From Gemmatimonadota bacterium (GTDB taxonomy: Bacteria > Gemmatimonadota > Gemmatimonadetes > Gemmatimonadales > Gemmatimonadaceae): 64,000 bases of DNA. The notes beneath the pieces are model-generated. The model searched no databases. It was given only the letters and a program-made list of their open reading frames with translations, and was not told the origin of the DNA. The position numbers and the translations under genes are program-made. Below are positions 21,613 to 32,925 of the stretch, one piece after another (positions within the stretch are counted from its first letter, which is position 1; the number at the start of each line of letters is the position of its first letter). The stretch is taken from contig JACPPC010000002.1 in assembly GCA_016191225.1 (NCBI GenBank), positions 1-64,000 on the forward strand, given 5' to 3'.

Positions 21613-22161
21613 ATGACTGAGAACCCGGTCGTGCTCCTGCGCGCCCACGCCAAGCACGCGCCGTGGAACGCCCGCGGCCTCGCGGCGCATGCGTCCGCCC
21701 TCGCCGGCGCCGCCGGCGTGCGCCCCACCAGCGCCGTCGCCCGCGCCGCGCCGAGTGCGAGGTCGGTGCGTTTCTACGTCTCCATCGGCCTGCTCGACCG
21801 GCCCGAGGGCGCCGGAACGGCCGCGACGTATGGCTACAAGCACCTGCTCCAGCTGCTGGCCATCAAGGTGCGCCAGCGCGAGGGGCAGACCCTCGACGTG
21901 ATCAAGGCGGAAATGCGCGACGTCACCGGCGATGCGCTCGAGCGTCGCGTGGCCACCGCCCTCGCCGCCTCCCTCGGCGCGATCGCCCCCGCCGCCGGCG
22001 TATCCGAGGACACCGGCGACGCGCCCGCCTGGCGCCGCCTCGTCGTGGCCGACGGGATCGAGGTGCATGTCCGCACCGACTCCCCGGCCGCGCGCGACGA
22101 CGCCCTCGTCGCCATCCGCGAGTCGGTGCGGTCGGCGCTCGCCCGCCACGACGCCAGCTGA
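21613..22161 (+). CDS. MerR-family-like transcriptional regulator
   Basis: ARSVRFYVSIGLLDRPEGAGTAATYGYKHLLQLLAIKVRQREGQTLDVIKAEM. Confidence 0.78.
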   Translation: MTENPVVLLRAHAKHAPWNARGLAAHASALAGAAGVRPTSAVARAAPSARSVRFYVSIGLLDRPEGAGTAATYGYKHLLQLLAIKVRQREGQTLDVIKAEMRDVTGDALERRVATALAASLGAIAPAAGVSEDTGDAPAWRRLVVADGIEVHVRTDSPAARDDALVAIRESVRSALARHDAS

Positions 22162-22171
22162 GGCCGCGCCG

Positions 22172-22891
22172 ATGACGAACCCCGGCGCGTTCGCCGCACG
22201 CACCGTCGTGCTCACGGGGGTTGGCCGGCCCGGCCAGGTCGGTGAGGCCGTCGCGCGCGCCTTCTTCGAGCGCGGCGCCGAGTGCGTGCTGCTCGACCGC
22301 GATCCCGCCGTGCACGAGCGCGCCCTCGCGCTGGGTGCGGGCTCGGGCCGCGTGACCGGCGAGGTCTGCGACCTTGCCGATGCCGACGCCGTGTCGGCGG
22401 CGGCGGCACGCGTGGGCGCCGCCCACCCCGGCGGCGTGCACGCGCTCGTGAACCTCGCCGGCGGCTTCGCGATGAGCGGCCCCCTCGCTGGTGCCGACCC
22501 GGCCGTGCTCCACCAGCAGCTGGCGATCTCGCTCGTCACCGCCTGGTGCACCACGCGCGCCTTCCTGCCGCTGCTCCGCGTCGGCCGGGGCGCCGTCGTC
22601 TTCTTCGGCGCCGCCTCGGTGCTGCCCGGCGGCGTGGTCAAGGGGATGAGCGCCTACGCCGCCGCCAAGGCCGGCGTGCTCGCGCTCATGCAGGCGGTGG
22701 CGCAGGAGGAGCGCGACACCGGCGTGCGGGCCAACGCCGTCGCTCCCACCGCGGTGCGCACCGCCGCCAACACCGCGTCGATGGGGGACACGGTGCGCTA
22801 CGTCGAGCGCGAGGCGGTGGCCGACGTCGTCTGCTACCTGTGCAGCGACGAGTCGCGCGCCATCACCGGCCAGGTCGTCCGCCTGGCATGA
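22172..22891 (+). CDS. Short-chain dehydrogenase/reductase
   Basis: TVVLTGVGRPGQVGEAVARAFFERGAECVLLDRD; NLAGG; SAYAAAKAGVLALMQAVAQE. Confidence 0.88.
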   Translation: MTNPGAFAARTVVLTGVGRPGQVGEAVARAFFERGAECVLLDRDPAVHERALALGAGSGRVTGEVCDLADADAVSAAAARVGAAHPGGVHALVNLAGGFAMSGPLAGADPAVLHQQLAISLVTAWCTTRAFLPLLRVGRGAVVFFGAASVLPGGVVKGMSAYAAAKAGVLALMQAVAQEERDTGVRANAVAPTAVRTAANTASMGDTVRYVEREAVADVVCYLCSDESRAITGQVVRLA

Positions 22892-22910
22892 CGACGCCGG
22901 CGGCCCGCCC

Positions 22911-23756
22911 ATGACCCTGGCCGAGCGGCGACGCGCGATGGTGCGGACGATCCTGCTCGATCGTTCCCTCGAGGCGCTGCCACTCTTCCGGCTCAGCGAC
23001 TCGGCTGACGACGGCGCGATCACCTACGCGCCCGCCGAAGGGGTGCGCTGGCGCGTGCTCCCCGCGCCCGGCGACCGCCTTCCCGGGACCTTCGACCAGG
23101 ATGTCTACGTCGAGCTCATGCACCGTTGGCACGATGCCGGTCATCCCGGCGACGGCGTGGTGCACTTCACCCTGCACGACTTCCTGCGCTCGATGGGGCG
23201 ACGGGCCGACGGCCGCACCTACGAGCTGCTCCGCGGCGCCCTCGCCAGGCTCGAGCGCACCACCCTCGAGTCGAACGGCGCCTACGTGAGCCGTGGCGCC
23301 GCCCTCGCCGGGAGGTTCACCGTGTTGTCGTCGATCGCGATCGACCGTCGGCGGGCGGGTGATCGAGACCAGTTTCCGCTCTTCCCCGCCCTCCCCGCGG
23401 GCGAGCCCGGCGACGCGCGCGTGATCATCGGTCCGGAAGTGCGGGGCAACGTTGCGGCCGGGCACAATGTCACCCTGTCGGCGGTGCACTACCGCGCCCT
23501 GCCGTCGCCCGTCGCGCGCCGCCTGTACCGGTTGCTCGAGGTGGCGCGCGAGGGAGGGATGGTGGCGTGGCGGGTGCCGCTGGAGCGGCTGGCAGGGCAG
23601 ATGCCGCTGGCCCAGCGGTACCCGTCGCACCTGCAGCGCGTGCTGCAGCCGGCGCACGAGATGCTGCTTACGGCGGGGCTGGTGCGGCTGGCGGCGATCA
23701 AGCAGGTCAAGCGGCAGTGGTTCGCCGAGTACGCGCTGGCGCCCCGGGCCCCCTGA
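22911..23756 (+). CDS. Plasmid-type replication initiator-like (RPA-like winged helix) protein
   Basis: FDQDVYVELMHRWHDAGHPGDGVVHFTLHDFLRSMGRRADGRTYELLRGALARLERTTLESNGAY ... LSSIAI resembles replication initiator protein A; family call from memory. Confidence 0.5.
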   Translation: MTLAERRRAMVRTILLDRSLEALPLFRLSDSADDGAITYAPAEGVRWRVLPAPGDRLPGTFDQDVYVELMHRWHDAGHPGDGVVHFTLHDFLRSMGRRADGRTYELLRGALARLERTTLESNGAYVSRGAALAGRFTVLSSIAIDRRRAGDRDQFPLFPALPAGEPGDARVIIGPEVRGNVAAGHNVTLSAVHYRALPSPVARRLYRLLEVAREGGMVAWRVPLERLAGQMPLAQRYPSHLQRVLQPAHEMLLTAGLVRLAAIKQVKRQWFAEYALAPRAP

Positions 23757-23912
23757 CCGGTCCATCCGCCGGCAGTTCGCACCTGATGCGGGCTCGCCCG
23801 CTGGTGTCGCCTGACCTGCGCCCGATCGTCCGCCGCGCGGGCCGGAACCCTGCCTGACCCCCCAGGGTTTGAGTAGATTCGACCGTTCGACCCTTTTCCC
23901 CGAGTCGCCCCA

Positions 23913-25499
23913 ATGTCCCGCGCCCGATTCCTGACGACCGCCGGCATCCTCGCCCTCCCGCTGCTCGCCGGGGGCTTTGCCTGGCAGGCCCGCGCCTCGG
24001 CCGATGGGGCGCGCCTGTTCGACGAGGTCTTCTCGCTCGTCTCCGACCGGTTCGTGGACACCGTCGGTGCGGCCGGGCTGTACGAGAGGGCGGCCCGCGG
24101 ACTCGTGCGCGAGTTGCAGGATCCCTACAGCGAACTGCTCTCGCCCAAGCAGCTCTCGACCTTCAACCGCAACACCGCCGGCCGCTACGGCGGTGTCGGC
24201 ATGCAGATCGAGGACCAGCAGGGGAACATCACGGTGAGTCGCGTCTTCCCCGGGACGCCTGCCGAGGCGGCCGGCATCCTCGAGGGGGACCGGATTGTGC
24301 AGGTGGACACGTCGTCCACGCGCGGCTGGAAGATCCAGCAGGTCTCGGACCGGCTGATCGGCACGCCGGGCACGAAGGTCGACGCCAGGTTCGCCCGTCA
24401 GGGAATCAGCGAGCCGATCGCGGTCACCTTCACGCGTGCCGTGATCCACATCCCCTCCATTCCGTACACGATCTCGTTCGACGGCAAGATCGGGTACGTC
24501 CCGCTCCAGAACTTCAACGAGAGCACCAGCGAGGACCTCGCGCGCGCGCTGCGGCAGCTGCAGGCCGATGGGGCGAGGGGGTTTGTGCTCGACCTGCGCG
24601 GCAACCCCGGCGGCTACCTCGACCAGGCCCTGTCCGTGAGCAACATGTTCCTGCAGCGCGGGCAGGAGATCGCGAGCGTGCGCGGCCGGGAGGCCGAGCA
24701 ACGCTACATGGCACAGAATGCACCCCTCGCACCGACGCTGCCAATGGTGATCCTCACCGACGGCTACTCGGCGTCGGCGTCCGAGATCGTGGCCGGCGCG
24801 CTGCAGGACCACGACCGAGCGCTCATCATCGGCACGACCACGTTCGGCAAGGGGCTCGTCCAGACGGTGTTCCAGCTCGACGGCGGCTGGGCCCTCAAGA
24901 TGACCACCGGCAAGTGGTTCACCCCGAGTGGCCGTACGATCCAGAAGGAGCGCAAGCTCCTCCCCGACGGCCAGTTCGTGGAGACGCACCCCGACTCGCT
25001 CGAGTCCGACTCGCTGCGCCGCGCCCGCCCCGCCTACAAGAGCGACGGCGGCCGCCTGGTGTTCGGCGGCGGCGCCGTCACGCCGGACCTGATCGTCAAG
25101 CCCGACACCTTCACCGTCGGGGAGCAGGCGTTCGTCAAGCTGATCGCCCCCAAGTCGCAGGACGTGTACGTGCAACTCTACGAATTCGCCCTGACGCAGA
25201 AGGGGAAGGTCGGCGCCGACTTCCAGGTCACGCAGGGATGGCGCGACTCGCTCTTCCGCCGCATGACGACGGTCGGCGTCAAGGTCGACAAGCCCACCTT
25301 CGATGCCGCCCAGCGCTACGTCGACCGGCTGCTCGAGAACCGCGTGGCGCGGTTCGCCTTCGGCGACTCGACGGCCAAGCGCCGCGACCTCGACGACGAC
25401 GTGCAGCTGCGCCGCGCGATCGAGATCCTGCGCAAGGGCCAGAGCCAGAAGGACGTCTTCGCCCTCGGCATGGCGGCCGCCCGCTCGTCCAAGCAGTAG
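23913..25499 (+). CDS. S41 family C-terminal processing peptidase with PDZ domain
   Basis: GRYGGVGMQIEDQQGNITVSRVFPGTPAEAAGILEGDRI; YSASASEIVAGALQDHDRALIIGTTTFGKGLVQ. Confidence 0.93.
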   Translation: MSRARFLTTAGILALPLLAGGFAWQARASADGARLFDEVFSLVSDRFVDTVGAAGLYERAARGLVRELQDPYSELLSPKQLSTFNRNTAGRYGGVGMQIEDQQGNITVSRVFPGTPAEAAGILEGDRIVQVDTSSTRGWKIQQVSDRLIGTPGTKVDARFARQGISEPIAVTFTRAVIHIPSIPYTISFDGKIGYVPLQNFNESTSEDLARALRQLQADGARGFVLDLRGNPGGYLDQALSVSNMFLQRGQEIASVRGREAEQRYMAQNAPLAPTLPMVILTDGYSASASEIVAGALQDHDRALIIGTTTFGKGLVQTVFQLDGGWALKMTTGKWFTPSGRTIQKERKLLPDGQFVETHPDSLESDSLRRARPAYKSDGGRLVFGGGAVTPDLIVKPDTFTVGEQAFVKLIAPKSQDVYVQLYEFALTQKGKVGADFQVTQGWRDSLFRRMTTVGVKVDKPTFDAAQRYVDRLLENRVARFAFGDSTAKRRDLDDDVQLRRAIEILRKGQSQKDVFALGMAAARSSKQ

Positions 25500-25600
25500 G
25501 ATTTCCCGATCGGCGGGGCGCGCATCGCGGCACGCGCGCGGGGCGCCCCGCTTCATTTCGCCCGCCGACCGTCCACGCCCACAGGGCCGTCCCCGTCCAG

Positions 25601-26665
<1,065 letters not shown>

Positions 26666-26734
26666 CGGCGGGGGCGCCCCTACCCCCGCCCGCCCACACT
26701 CCGCATCTTCCGCGCACCCTCACCCAGCGACGCC

Positions 26735-27781
26735 ATGTTCATCACCGGTATCATCGTCGCCGCCCTCGTCGTCCTGCTGTTCTCGTCGTTCAAGGTCGTC
26801 GGGCAGGCCGAAGTCATGGTCATCGAGCGGCTTGGCCGCTTCAATCGCCTCGCCCGCTCCGGGTTCAACGTCCTCCTGCCGTTCCTCGACCGCCCCCGGT
26901 CGATCGATGTGCGGTATATCGAGGCCGACGCGAGCTCCGGCATCAAGAAGATGATCGCAAGTTCCTCGGCACGGATCGACCTTCGCGAGCAGGTGCTGAA
27001 CTTCCCGAGCCAGCCGGTCATCACCAAGGACAACGTCACCATCGACATCGACGCGGTGCTCTACTATCGCGTGGCCGACCCGCAGAAGGCGACCTACGCG
27101 GTGCAGAACCTCCCCTTCGCGCTCGAGACGCTGACCCGCACCACGCTCCGCAACATCGTCGGCGAGATCGAGCTCGACCAGACGCTCGCCAGCCGCGACA
27201 TGATCAACAAGCGCATGCGCGAGGTGATCGAGGAGGCCGCGGTCAGCTGGGGCGTCGAGGTGACGCGCGTCGAGCTGCAGAGCATCGAGCCGCCGCGCGA
27301 CATCCAGCAGTCCATGGAACTGCAGATGCGCGCCGAGCGCGAGCGGCGCGCGGCCGTCACCAACGCCGAGGCCGGCAAGCGGGCCGCAATCCTCGAGTCG
27401 GAGGGCTCGCGCGAGTCGCAGGCCCTGCGGGCCCAGGGCGAGAAGGAGGCCGCGGTGCTGCGCGCGCAGGGCCTCGCCGAGGCGCGACTGGCCATGGCCG
27501 ACGCCGAGGCCGAGGCGATCCGCCGCATCGCAGCCGCCCTCCCCGACGGTGACGTGGCCACCTATCTCCTCGGGATGAAGTACCTCGAGGCGCTCCCCCA
27601 GATCACCCAGGGCAAGGGAAGCACGATCTTCCTCCCGTCGGAGGCCGCCGGCGTGATGGGCGCCCTCGGTGGGCTCAAGGAACTGCTCAAGTCCAGTGCC
27701 CAGTCCAGCGACCTCGCCGCCGCGGCACGCAATGTCAGCGCGCGGGCCACGATCGACCCGAACGTCCCCAAGGGCGCGTGA
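26735..27781 (+). CDS. SPFH/stomatin-like (slipin/QmcA-type) membrane protein
   Basis: VGQAEVMVIERLGRFNRLARSGFNVLLPFLDRPRSIDVR; VEVTRVELQSIEPPRDIQQSMELQMRAERERRA. Confidence 0.93.
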   Translation: MFITGIIVAALVVLLFSSFKVVGQAEVMVIERLGRFNRLARSGFNVLLPFLDRPRSIDVRYIEADASSGIKKMIASSSARIDLREQVLNFPSQPVITKDNVTIDIDAVLYYRVADPQKATYAVQNLPFALETLTRTTLRNIVGEIELDQTLASRDMINKRMREVIEEAAVSWGVEVTRVELQSIEPPRDIQQSMELQMRAERERRAAVTNAEAGKRAAILESEGSRESQALRAQGEKEAAVLRAQGLAEARLAMADAEAEAIRRIAAALPDGDVATYLLGMKYLEALPQITQGKGSTIFLPSEAAGVMGALGGLKELLKSSAQSSDLAAAARNVSARATIDPNVPKGA

Positions 27782-28002
27782 CGACGCCGATCTCCAAGGC
27801 GATGGCCGAACGCGTGGCGCGGGCGCACGGCTGCGTGCGCTGCGGGGAGTACAGCTACAAGAAGGTCAAGATCGTCGAGGCGACGCCCGAGGCGGCCGCC
27901 CAGTTCAAGGAAGCTTGGCACGCACTGCTGCGGTGCGGGGTGTGCGGCGCCGAGTCGGAGCTCGGGCTCGACGAGGAAGGCGAGGTGCTGTATGCGAACT
28001 AG
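27778..28002 (+). CDS. Small zinc-ribbon-like protein (two CxxC)
   Basis: HGCVRCGEYSYKKVKI ... LLRCGVCGAESELGLDEEGEVLYAN; overlaps preceding stop (GTGA). Confidence 0.7.
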   Translation: MTTPISKAMAERVARAHGCVRCGEYSYKKVKIVEATPEAAAQFKEAWHALLRCGVCGAESELGLDEEGEVLYAN

Positions 28003-28021
28003 CGCCGCCTAGGACCGCGCC

Positions 28022-29296
28022 ATGTCGCTGACGGCGCGGGTCCTCGCGGGGCTGGTGGCCGGCTTCGCTCTGGGCCTCGTCGTGAGCGGCAGCGACGCGG
28101 GCTGGCTCCGCGCGATCCCCGGCGTCCTCGACCCGGTGGGCGCGATCTGGGTGAACGGAATCCGCATGACCGTGATTCCGCTCGTCGTCGCGTCGCTGGT
28201 CGTGGCCGTGGCCGGCGCCCCCGATCCCCGCACCATCGGCCGCATCGGCCTGCGCGCCTTCGTCGCCTTCGTGCTCGTGGTTCTCGCCGCTGGCATCGTG
28301 TCCGCGATGGTGGGGCCGCCGCTCGTGGGATTGCTCGCGATCGACCCCGCCGCCGCCGCCGCGCTGCGCGAGCACGCCGTCGCGGCCGGGAGCGCGTCCA
28401 CCCGCGTGATCGAGCCGCCCACGCTTGCGCAGTGGCTCGTGAGCCTCGTGCCCGCGAACCCGGTCGCCGCGGCGTCGGACGGGGCGCTGCTGCCGCTGAT
28501 CGTCGCGGCCCTCGCCTTCGGCGCCGCCGCGTCGCGCGTTCCCGCGGAGGGGCGCGAGGCGCTGGTGCGTGTCGTGGCCGCGGCGCGCGACGCGTCGATC
28601 GTGCTCGTGCGCTGGCTGCTGGTGCTCGCCCCGGTCGGCGTCTTCGCGCTGGCGGTGGGCCTGTCGGCGCGCCTCGGCGTCGCCGCCCTCGGTGCGGTGG
28701 CCGGCTACGTGGCCCTCGTCTGCGGGCTGAGCGCCGCCTTCAGCCTGCTCGCCCTCTATCCCCTCGCCGCGATCGCCGGGCGCGTGGGCTTCCGGGCGTT
28801 CGCGCGTGCCGCCCTCCCCGCCCAGGCGGTGGCCTTCAGCTCCCGCAGCTCCATGGCCGCGCTCCCCGCCATGGTCGAGGCCGCCGGGCGCACCCTCAGG
28901 CTGGGCGACGAGATCAGCGGCTTCTTCGTGCCCCTCGCGGCGAGCACCTTCCGCACCGGCGGCGCGGTGGGACAGGTGATCGGCGCCCTCTTCCTCGCCC
29001 GGCTCTACGGCGTCGACATCGGCGCGACGGCGCTCGCGGCGATGGTCCTCACCACCGTGATCACCTGCTTCAGCGTCCCTGGCATCCCCGGCGGCGCAAT
29101 CATCACCATGGTGCCGGTGCTCCAGGCGGCCGGGATCCCCGTCGCCGGCGTCGGCATCCTCCTCGGCGTCGACACGATTCCCGACATGTTCCGCACCACC
29201 ACGAACGTCACGGGCGACCTCGCGGTGGCCACGGTCCTCGCGCCGCGACCCGGCGCCCCGCCGGAAGCCGGCGCGCGCGGGGCGGCAGCCGCCTAG
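28022..29296 (+). CDS. Dicarboxylate/amino acid:cation symporter (DAACS family)
   Basis: NGIRMTVIPLVVASLVVAVA; AFSSRSSMAALPAMVEAAGRTLRLGDEISGFFVPLAASTFRTGGAVGQV. Confidence 0.9.
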   Translation: MSLTARVLAGLVAGFALGLVVSGSDAGWLRAIPGVLDPVGAIWVNGIRMTVIPLVVASLVVAVAGAPDPRTIGRIGLRAFVAFVLVVLAAGIVSAMVGPPLVGLLAIDPAAAAALREHAVAAGSASTRVIEPPTLAQWLVSLVPANPVAAASDGALLPLIVAALAFGAAASRVPAEGREALVRVVAAARDASIVLVRWLLVLAPVGVFALAVGLSARLGVAALGAVAGYVALVCGLSAAFSLLALYPLAAIAGRVGFRAFARAALPAQAVAFSSRSSMAALPAMVEAAGRTLRLGDEISGFFVPLAASTFRTGGAVGQVIGALFLARLYGVDIGATALAAMVLTTVITCFSVPGIPGGAIITMVPVLQAAGIPVAGVGILLGVDTIPDMFRTTTNVTGDLAVATVLAPRPGAPPEAGARGAAAA

Positions 29297-29404
29297 CCCG
29301 GCGGCGGGCCGTACGCCCATGCGGCACCCCGCCCCGCAAGGATCCGGTGCCTCCTGCAACGCCACGCGCTTGCCGCCCGCGCCAACCCTGCGCACCATTC
29401 GCCC

Positions 29405-30394
29405 ATGAGCACGTTCGACCTCGCGCACGCCAAGGTGGGCGACCGGGTCCAGCACCAGTTCCTCGTCGCCGAGCGCGCCGAGCGGCAGGCCAGCAATGGC
29501 AACCCCTTCGTGGTGCTGTCGCTCACCAACCGCACGGGGCGCATCGACACCTCGCCGATCTGGAGCGAGAAGCTGCCCTGGGTCGAGGGGGTCGCGAAGG
29601 GGCGCATCGTCCAGGTCATTGGCAACGTGAACGAGTGGGGCAAGGACGGGCAGCGCAAGCGCCAGGTCGACGTCACTGGGCCCGTGCACGTGGTCCCACT
29701 AGAGCAGGCGCAGCTCGAGGACTTCCTCCCCCGCATCGCCGACGACCCGCAGGTCTACTGGGAGCGCCTCGACAAGGCGCGCGCGAAGATGAAGTCGCGG
29801 CAGTTGCGACGCGTGGTGGACCTCTTCTTCGCCGACGATGCGTTCCGGGCGCGCTTTGAGCGCTGGCCGGCGAGCGTGAACGCGCACCACGCCACGGTCG
29901 GCGGGCTGCTGCAGCACGTCACCGAGGTCGCCGTCTTCGCCCACACCATGGCGACGACCATGGGCGCCAACGCCGACCTCGCGCTGGCCGGCGCCCTGCT
30001 GCACGACATCGGCAAGCTCGAGGCGTACACGATCGGGCCGTCGGGGTTCGCGTTCACGACCGCGAACGCGCTCATCGGGCACGTGGTGCAGGGGATGCTG
30101 ATGCTCGAGCGGCGCCTTCCCGCCCTCGGCGACGATGCGCTCTCGGACTCGCAGGTGCAGGAGCTCCGGCACCTGATCCTGGCGCACCACGGCGTCCTCG
30201 AGTTCGGCTCGCCGGTGCAGCCGGCCACGCTCGAGGCCGAGATCGTGCACTGGGCCGACGAGGCGAGCGCGAAGGCGGGCGACATGGGCGACGCGCTGGC
30301 CGACGCATCGGCGTTCTCCGACGGCGAGGAGGTCTCGCAGCGCATCTGGCGGGTGGGGCGCCGGGTCTGGCGCCGGCCGCACGACTGGCGGTAG
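29405..30394 (+). CDS. OB-fold plus HD domain 3'-5' exoribonuclease (YhaM-like)
   Basis: N-terminal OB-like NPFVVLSLTNRTGRIDTSPIW; HD motif ALAGALLHDIGKLEAYTIGPSGFAFTTANALIGHVVQG; ILAHHGVLEFGSPVQPATLEAEIVHWADEASAK. Confidence 0.85.
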   Translation: MSTFDLAHAKVGDRVQHQFLVAERAERQASNGNPFVVLSLTNRTGRIDTSPIWSEKLPWVEGVAKGRIVQVIGNVNEWGKDGQRKRQVDVTGPVHVVPLEQAQLEDFLPRIADDPQVYWERLDKARAKMKSRQLRRVVDLFFADDAFRARFERWPASVNAHHATVGGLLQHVTEVAVFAHTMATTMGANADLALAGALLHDIGKLEAYTIGPSGFAFTTANALIGHVVQGMLMLERRLPALGDDALSDSQVQELRHLILAHHGVLEFGSPVQPATLEAEIVHWADEASAKAGDMGDALADASAFSDGEEVSQRIWRVGRRVWRRPHDWR

Positions 30395-30419
30395 CCGCAC
30401 TGGCGCGGCAGCTTCGCGC

Positions 30420-31658
30420 ATGGGCTTCCGCGTTTCCAACCGCTCCCTTGCCGGCGTGCTCGTCGCAGGGCTCGCCCTCGCGGGCCCGCTCGCCGGGCAG
30501 TCCCCTGCCGCTCAGGGACCCGATCCGGCGCTGGTCATGCCGCCGCGGCCGATGGTCGGCGGCAACGCCGACTCCAACGACGCCCGGGCCTACGTCGAGC
30601 TCGCCACCGAGCTGATCGTCAAGGAGCCCCTCGCCGCCGCGAATGCCTTCCACTGGGCACAGCGGCTCGATCCGTCGTCCGCTGCCGCCCTGTATGGGCG
30701 TGCCGTCGCGACGATCCTCGCCGACGACGAGTTGGTGCGGGCGCGCTTCGAGGGCGCGAGGAGTGACAAGGCGCGGGCCGCCTTCCGGCTTGCGGATTCG
30801 CTCGATGCCCGGGCGCGGCTGCTCGACCCGTTCCTGCATCGCGTGCACGACAAGCTGTTCCTGATCTCCTACGTCGCGCGCCGGAACCACATCGGCAACC
30901 TGGGACAGGCGCTCGGCGCCATCGAGAGTGCCCTCGGGGACATGGAGCCCGCCGTCCAGGGCTGGTACTTCTACAGCACAGAGCAATGGAAGGAGGCGTT
31001 GCAGCGCTACGCCGATGCCCTCCGGCGCGGCGACGACCTCGCGTTCATCCTCCAGCGGCGCGCCGAGATCTTCCAGTACACCAGGCAGTACGACAGCGCG
31101 TTCCAGCAATTGCGGCAGGCGATCGCCGAGCACGAGAAGCGCGAGAAGTCGCGGGTCGTCTGGATCTACGCGCCCAAGGCGTTGCTTGAGCACCAGTCGG
31201 GGCTCCTGCTCGAGAGGACCGGCCGCGCCGCCGAGGCGCGCGAGGCGTACGGACGCGCCCTTCTCGAGGACATCTCGTACGCGCCGGCCCACGTGCGCCT
31301 TGCGGCCCTTGCGCTGCAGGCCGCCGACACGGTGGCAGCGGCCGGCGAGTTCGTGCTCGCCGCACAGGCCGCGCCGCTCGACGCCTTCCGCCGGTACCAG
31401 TGCGCGTATGGGCTCGTGCTCGCGCGCAAGCCGGCCGACGCGATCGAGCACCTGCGCGCCGCGATCGCGCTGGAGCCCTGGTTCGCTGATCCCCGCTTCC
31501 TCCTCGCCAAGCTCGCCGACGACGGCGAGCGATACGACGAGGCCGTCGTGCAGTACCGCGCCTTCCTCGAGCGGGCCCGCGAGCGCGACCCGCAGCGCGG
31601 CTTCGCCTCGCGGCGGCTCGCGACGCTTTCGGCGCGGAAGGCGGGCGGGCTCCGGTGA
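30420..31658 (+). CDS. Secreted TPR-repeat protein, paralogue 1
   Basis: Signal peptide; MPPRPMVGGNADSNDARAYVELATEL; C-terminal IALEPWFADPRFLLAKLADDGERYDEAVVQYRAFLERA. Confidence 0.8.
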   Translation: MGFRVSNRSLAGVLVAGLALAGPLAGQSPAAQGPDPALVMPPRPMVGGNADSNDARAYVELATELIVKEPLAAANAFHWAQRLDPSSAAALYGRAVATILADDELVRARFEGARSDKARAAFRLADSLDARARLLDPFLHRVHDKLFLISYVARRNHIGNLGQALGAIESALGDMEPAVQGWYFYSTEQWKEALQRYADALRRGDDLAFILQRRAEIFQYTRQYDSAFQQLRQAIAEHEKREKSRVVWIYAPKALLEHQSGLLLERTGRAAEAREAYGRALLEDISYAPAHVRLAALALQAADTVAAAGEFVLAAQAAPLDAFRRYQCAYGLVLARKPADAIEHLRAAIALEPWFADPRFLLAKLADDGERYDEAVVQYRAFLERARERDPQRGFASRRLATLSARKAGGLR

Positions 31659-32806
31659 ACCGGCGCCTGGTCGCCGCGGCAATCTGCGCCACTCTCGGCA
31701 CTGCGCCCGCGCCGGCATTGGCGCAGGACAGCGTGCCCCCTCGGCCCCGCCTCGACGCCGAGGCCGACACCAACGACGCCCAGGCCTACCTGCTGTTCGC
31801 CGTCCGCGCAATCGCCCGCGACGAGCGCGCGGCAGGGGCCGCGTACTACTGGGCCAGCCGCATCGACCCCGGTTCCGCCATGGCCGTCTACGGTCGCGCG
31901 GTGAGCGCGATCCGCGCCGAGCGCCGCAACCCCTTCCAGCAGGCCGAGTTCGCGCGGGCCGATACGCTGCTCCTCCGTGCGTCGCTGCTCGATCCCTTCC
32001 TGCACCGGAACCTCGACCCAGGCATCGCCTCGTCCCTCACCGGCGCCTCGCTGGCCATCGGACGGTACCTCGCCGCCAGTGGATCAAGCCGCATGGCATG
32101 GACCGCGTACAGCGAGCGCCGGTTCGGAGATGCGGCCGGGCTGTACACCCTTGCCCTCGACGAGGCGAAGGCCCCCGGCCTCGGCGTCCTGCGGGCCCTG
32201 CTGCACGAACGGCGCGGCGGGGCCCTCTGGCTCGGGGGGGAACCCGACAGCGCGATCGCCGAGCTTCGGCTCGCGCTGCAGGAGCAGCGCCGGGTCGAGG
32301 ACAAGGGGGTGGTGCGCTTCTACCGTCCGAACGCGCGACTCGAGTACCAACTGGGACACATGCTCGAGCGCACCGATCGCCTGGCCGAGGCACGCGAGGC
32401 GTACGGCCGGGCCCTCGTGGAGGACCTCGCGTTCCACCCGGCGCACGTGCGCCTTGGCGCTCTCGCGCTCGAGGCTGGCGATACGGCGACCGCCTTCAGC
32501 GAACTCGAGATCGCGGTGCAGGCCGCGCCGCGCGATGCGCCGCTCCGCTTCCAGCTGGGTTGGCTCCTCGTCGCGGCCCGCCGGCACGGCGACGCAGCGC
32601 ACCACCTGCAGCAGGCGATCGTGCTCGAGCCGTGGTATGCCGCGCCGCGCCTGCTCCTCGCCAAGTTGTATGAAGTGAGTGACATGGCCGACCTCGCACA
32701 ACTCGAGTACCAGGCCTTCCTCGACCGGGCGCTCCGCTTGGACGAGCAGCGTGCCTTCGCCGAGGAGCGACTGCGGATACTCAAGGGCGGCAGGGCCGGA
32801 CCGTAG
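31655..32806 (+). CDS. Secreted TPR-repeat protein, paralogue 2
   Basis: VPPRPRLDAEADTNDAQAYLLFAV; IVLEPWYAAPRLLLAKLYEVSDMADLAQLEYQAFLDRA; ATGA-type overlap with the previous gene. Confidence 0.8.
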   Translation: MNRRLVAAAICATLGTAPAPALAQDSVPPRPRLDAEADTNDAQAYLLFAVRAIARDERAAGAAYYWASRIDPGSAMAVYGRAVSAIRAERRNPFQQAEFARADTLLLRASLLDPFLHRNLDPGIASSLTGASLAIGRYLAASGSSRMAWTAYSERRFGDAAGLYTLALDEAKAPGLGVLRALLHERRGGALWLGGEPDSAIAELRLALQEQRRVEDKGVVRFYRPNARLEYQLGHMLERTDRLAEAREAYGRALVEDLAFHPAHVRLGALALEAGDTATAFSELEIAVQAAPRDAPLRFQLGWLLVAARRHGDAAHHLQQAIVLEPWYAAPRLLLAKLYEVSDMADLAQLEYQAFLDRALRLDEQRAFAEERLRILKGGRAGP

Positions 32807-32925
32807 CCATCGCGGGCGTCCCCCTTGCCGCCCCCGCTGGATAGGCACATGCTTGGCGCACGTGTTTCTGCTGGCAGGCCGGCGACGAGGCCGGTCCTCC
32901 CCCACCCCGAGCGGGACCCGTCACC

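Noticed and set aside
22863-25556. 897-aa minus-strand ORF
   Set aside because: Antisense to the replication-initiator-like and S41 peptidase genes, which carry clear motifs.
27905-29689. 594-aa minus-strand ORF
   Set aside because: Antisense to the symporter gene; compositionally biased, no motif.
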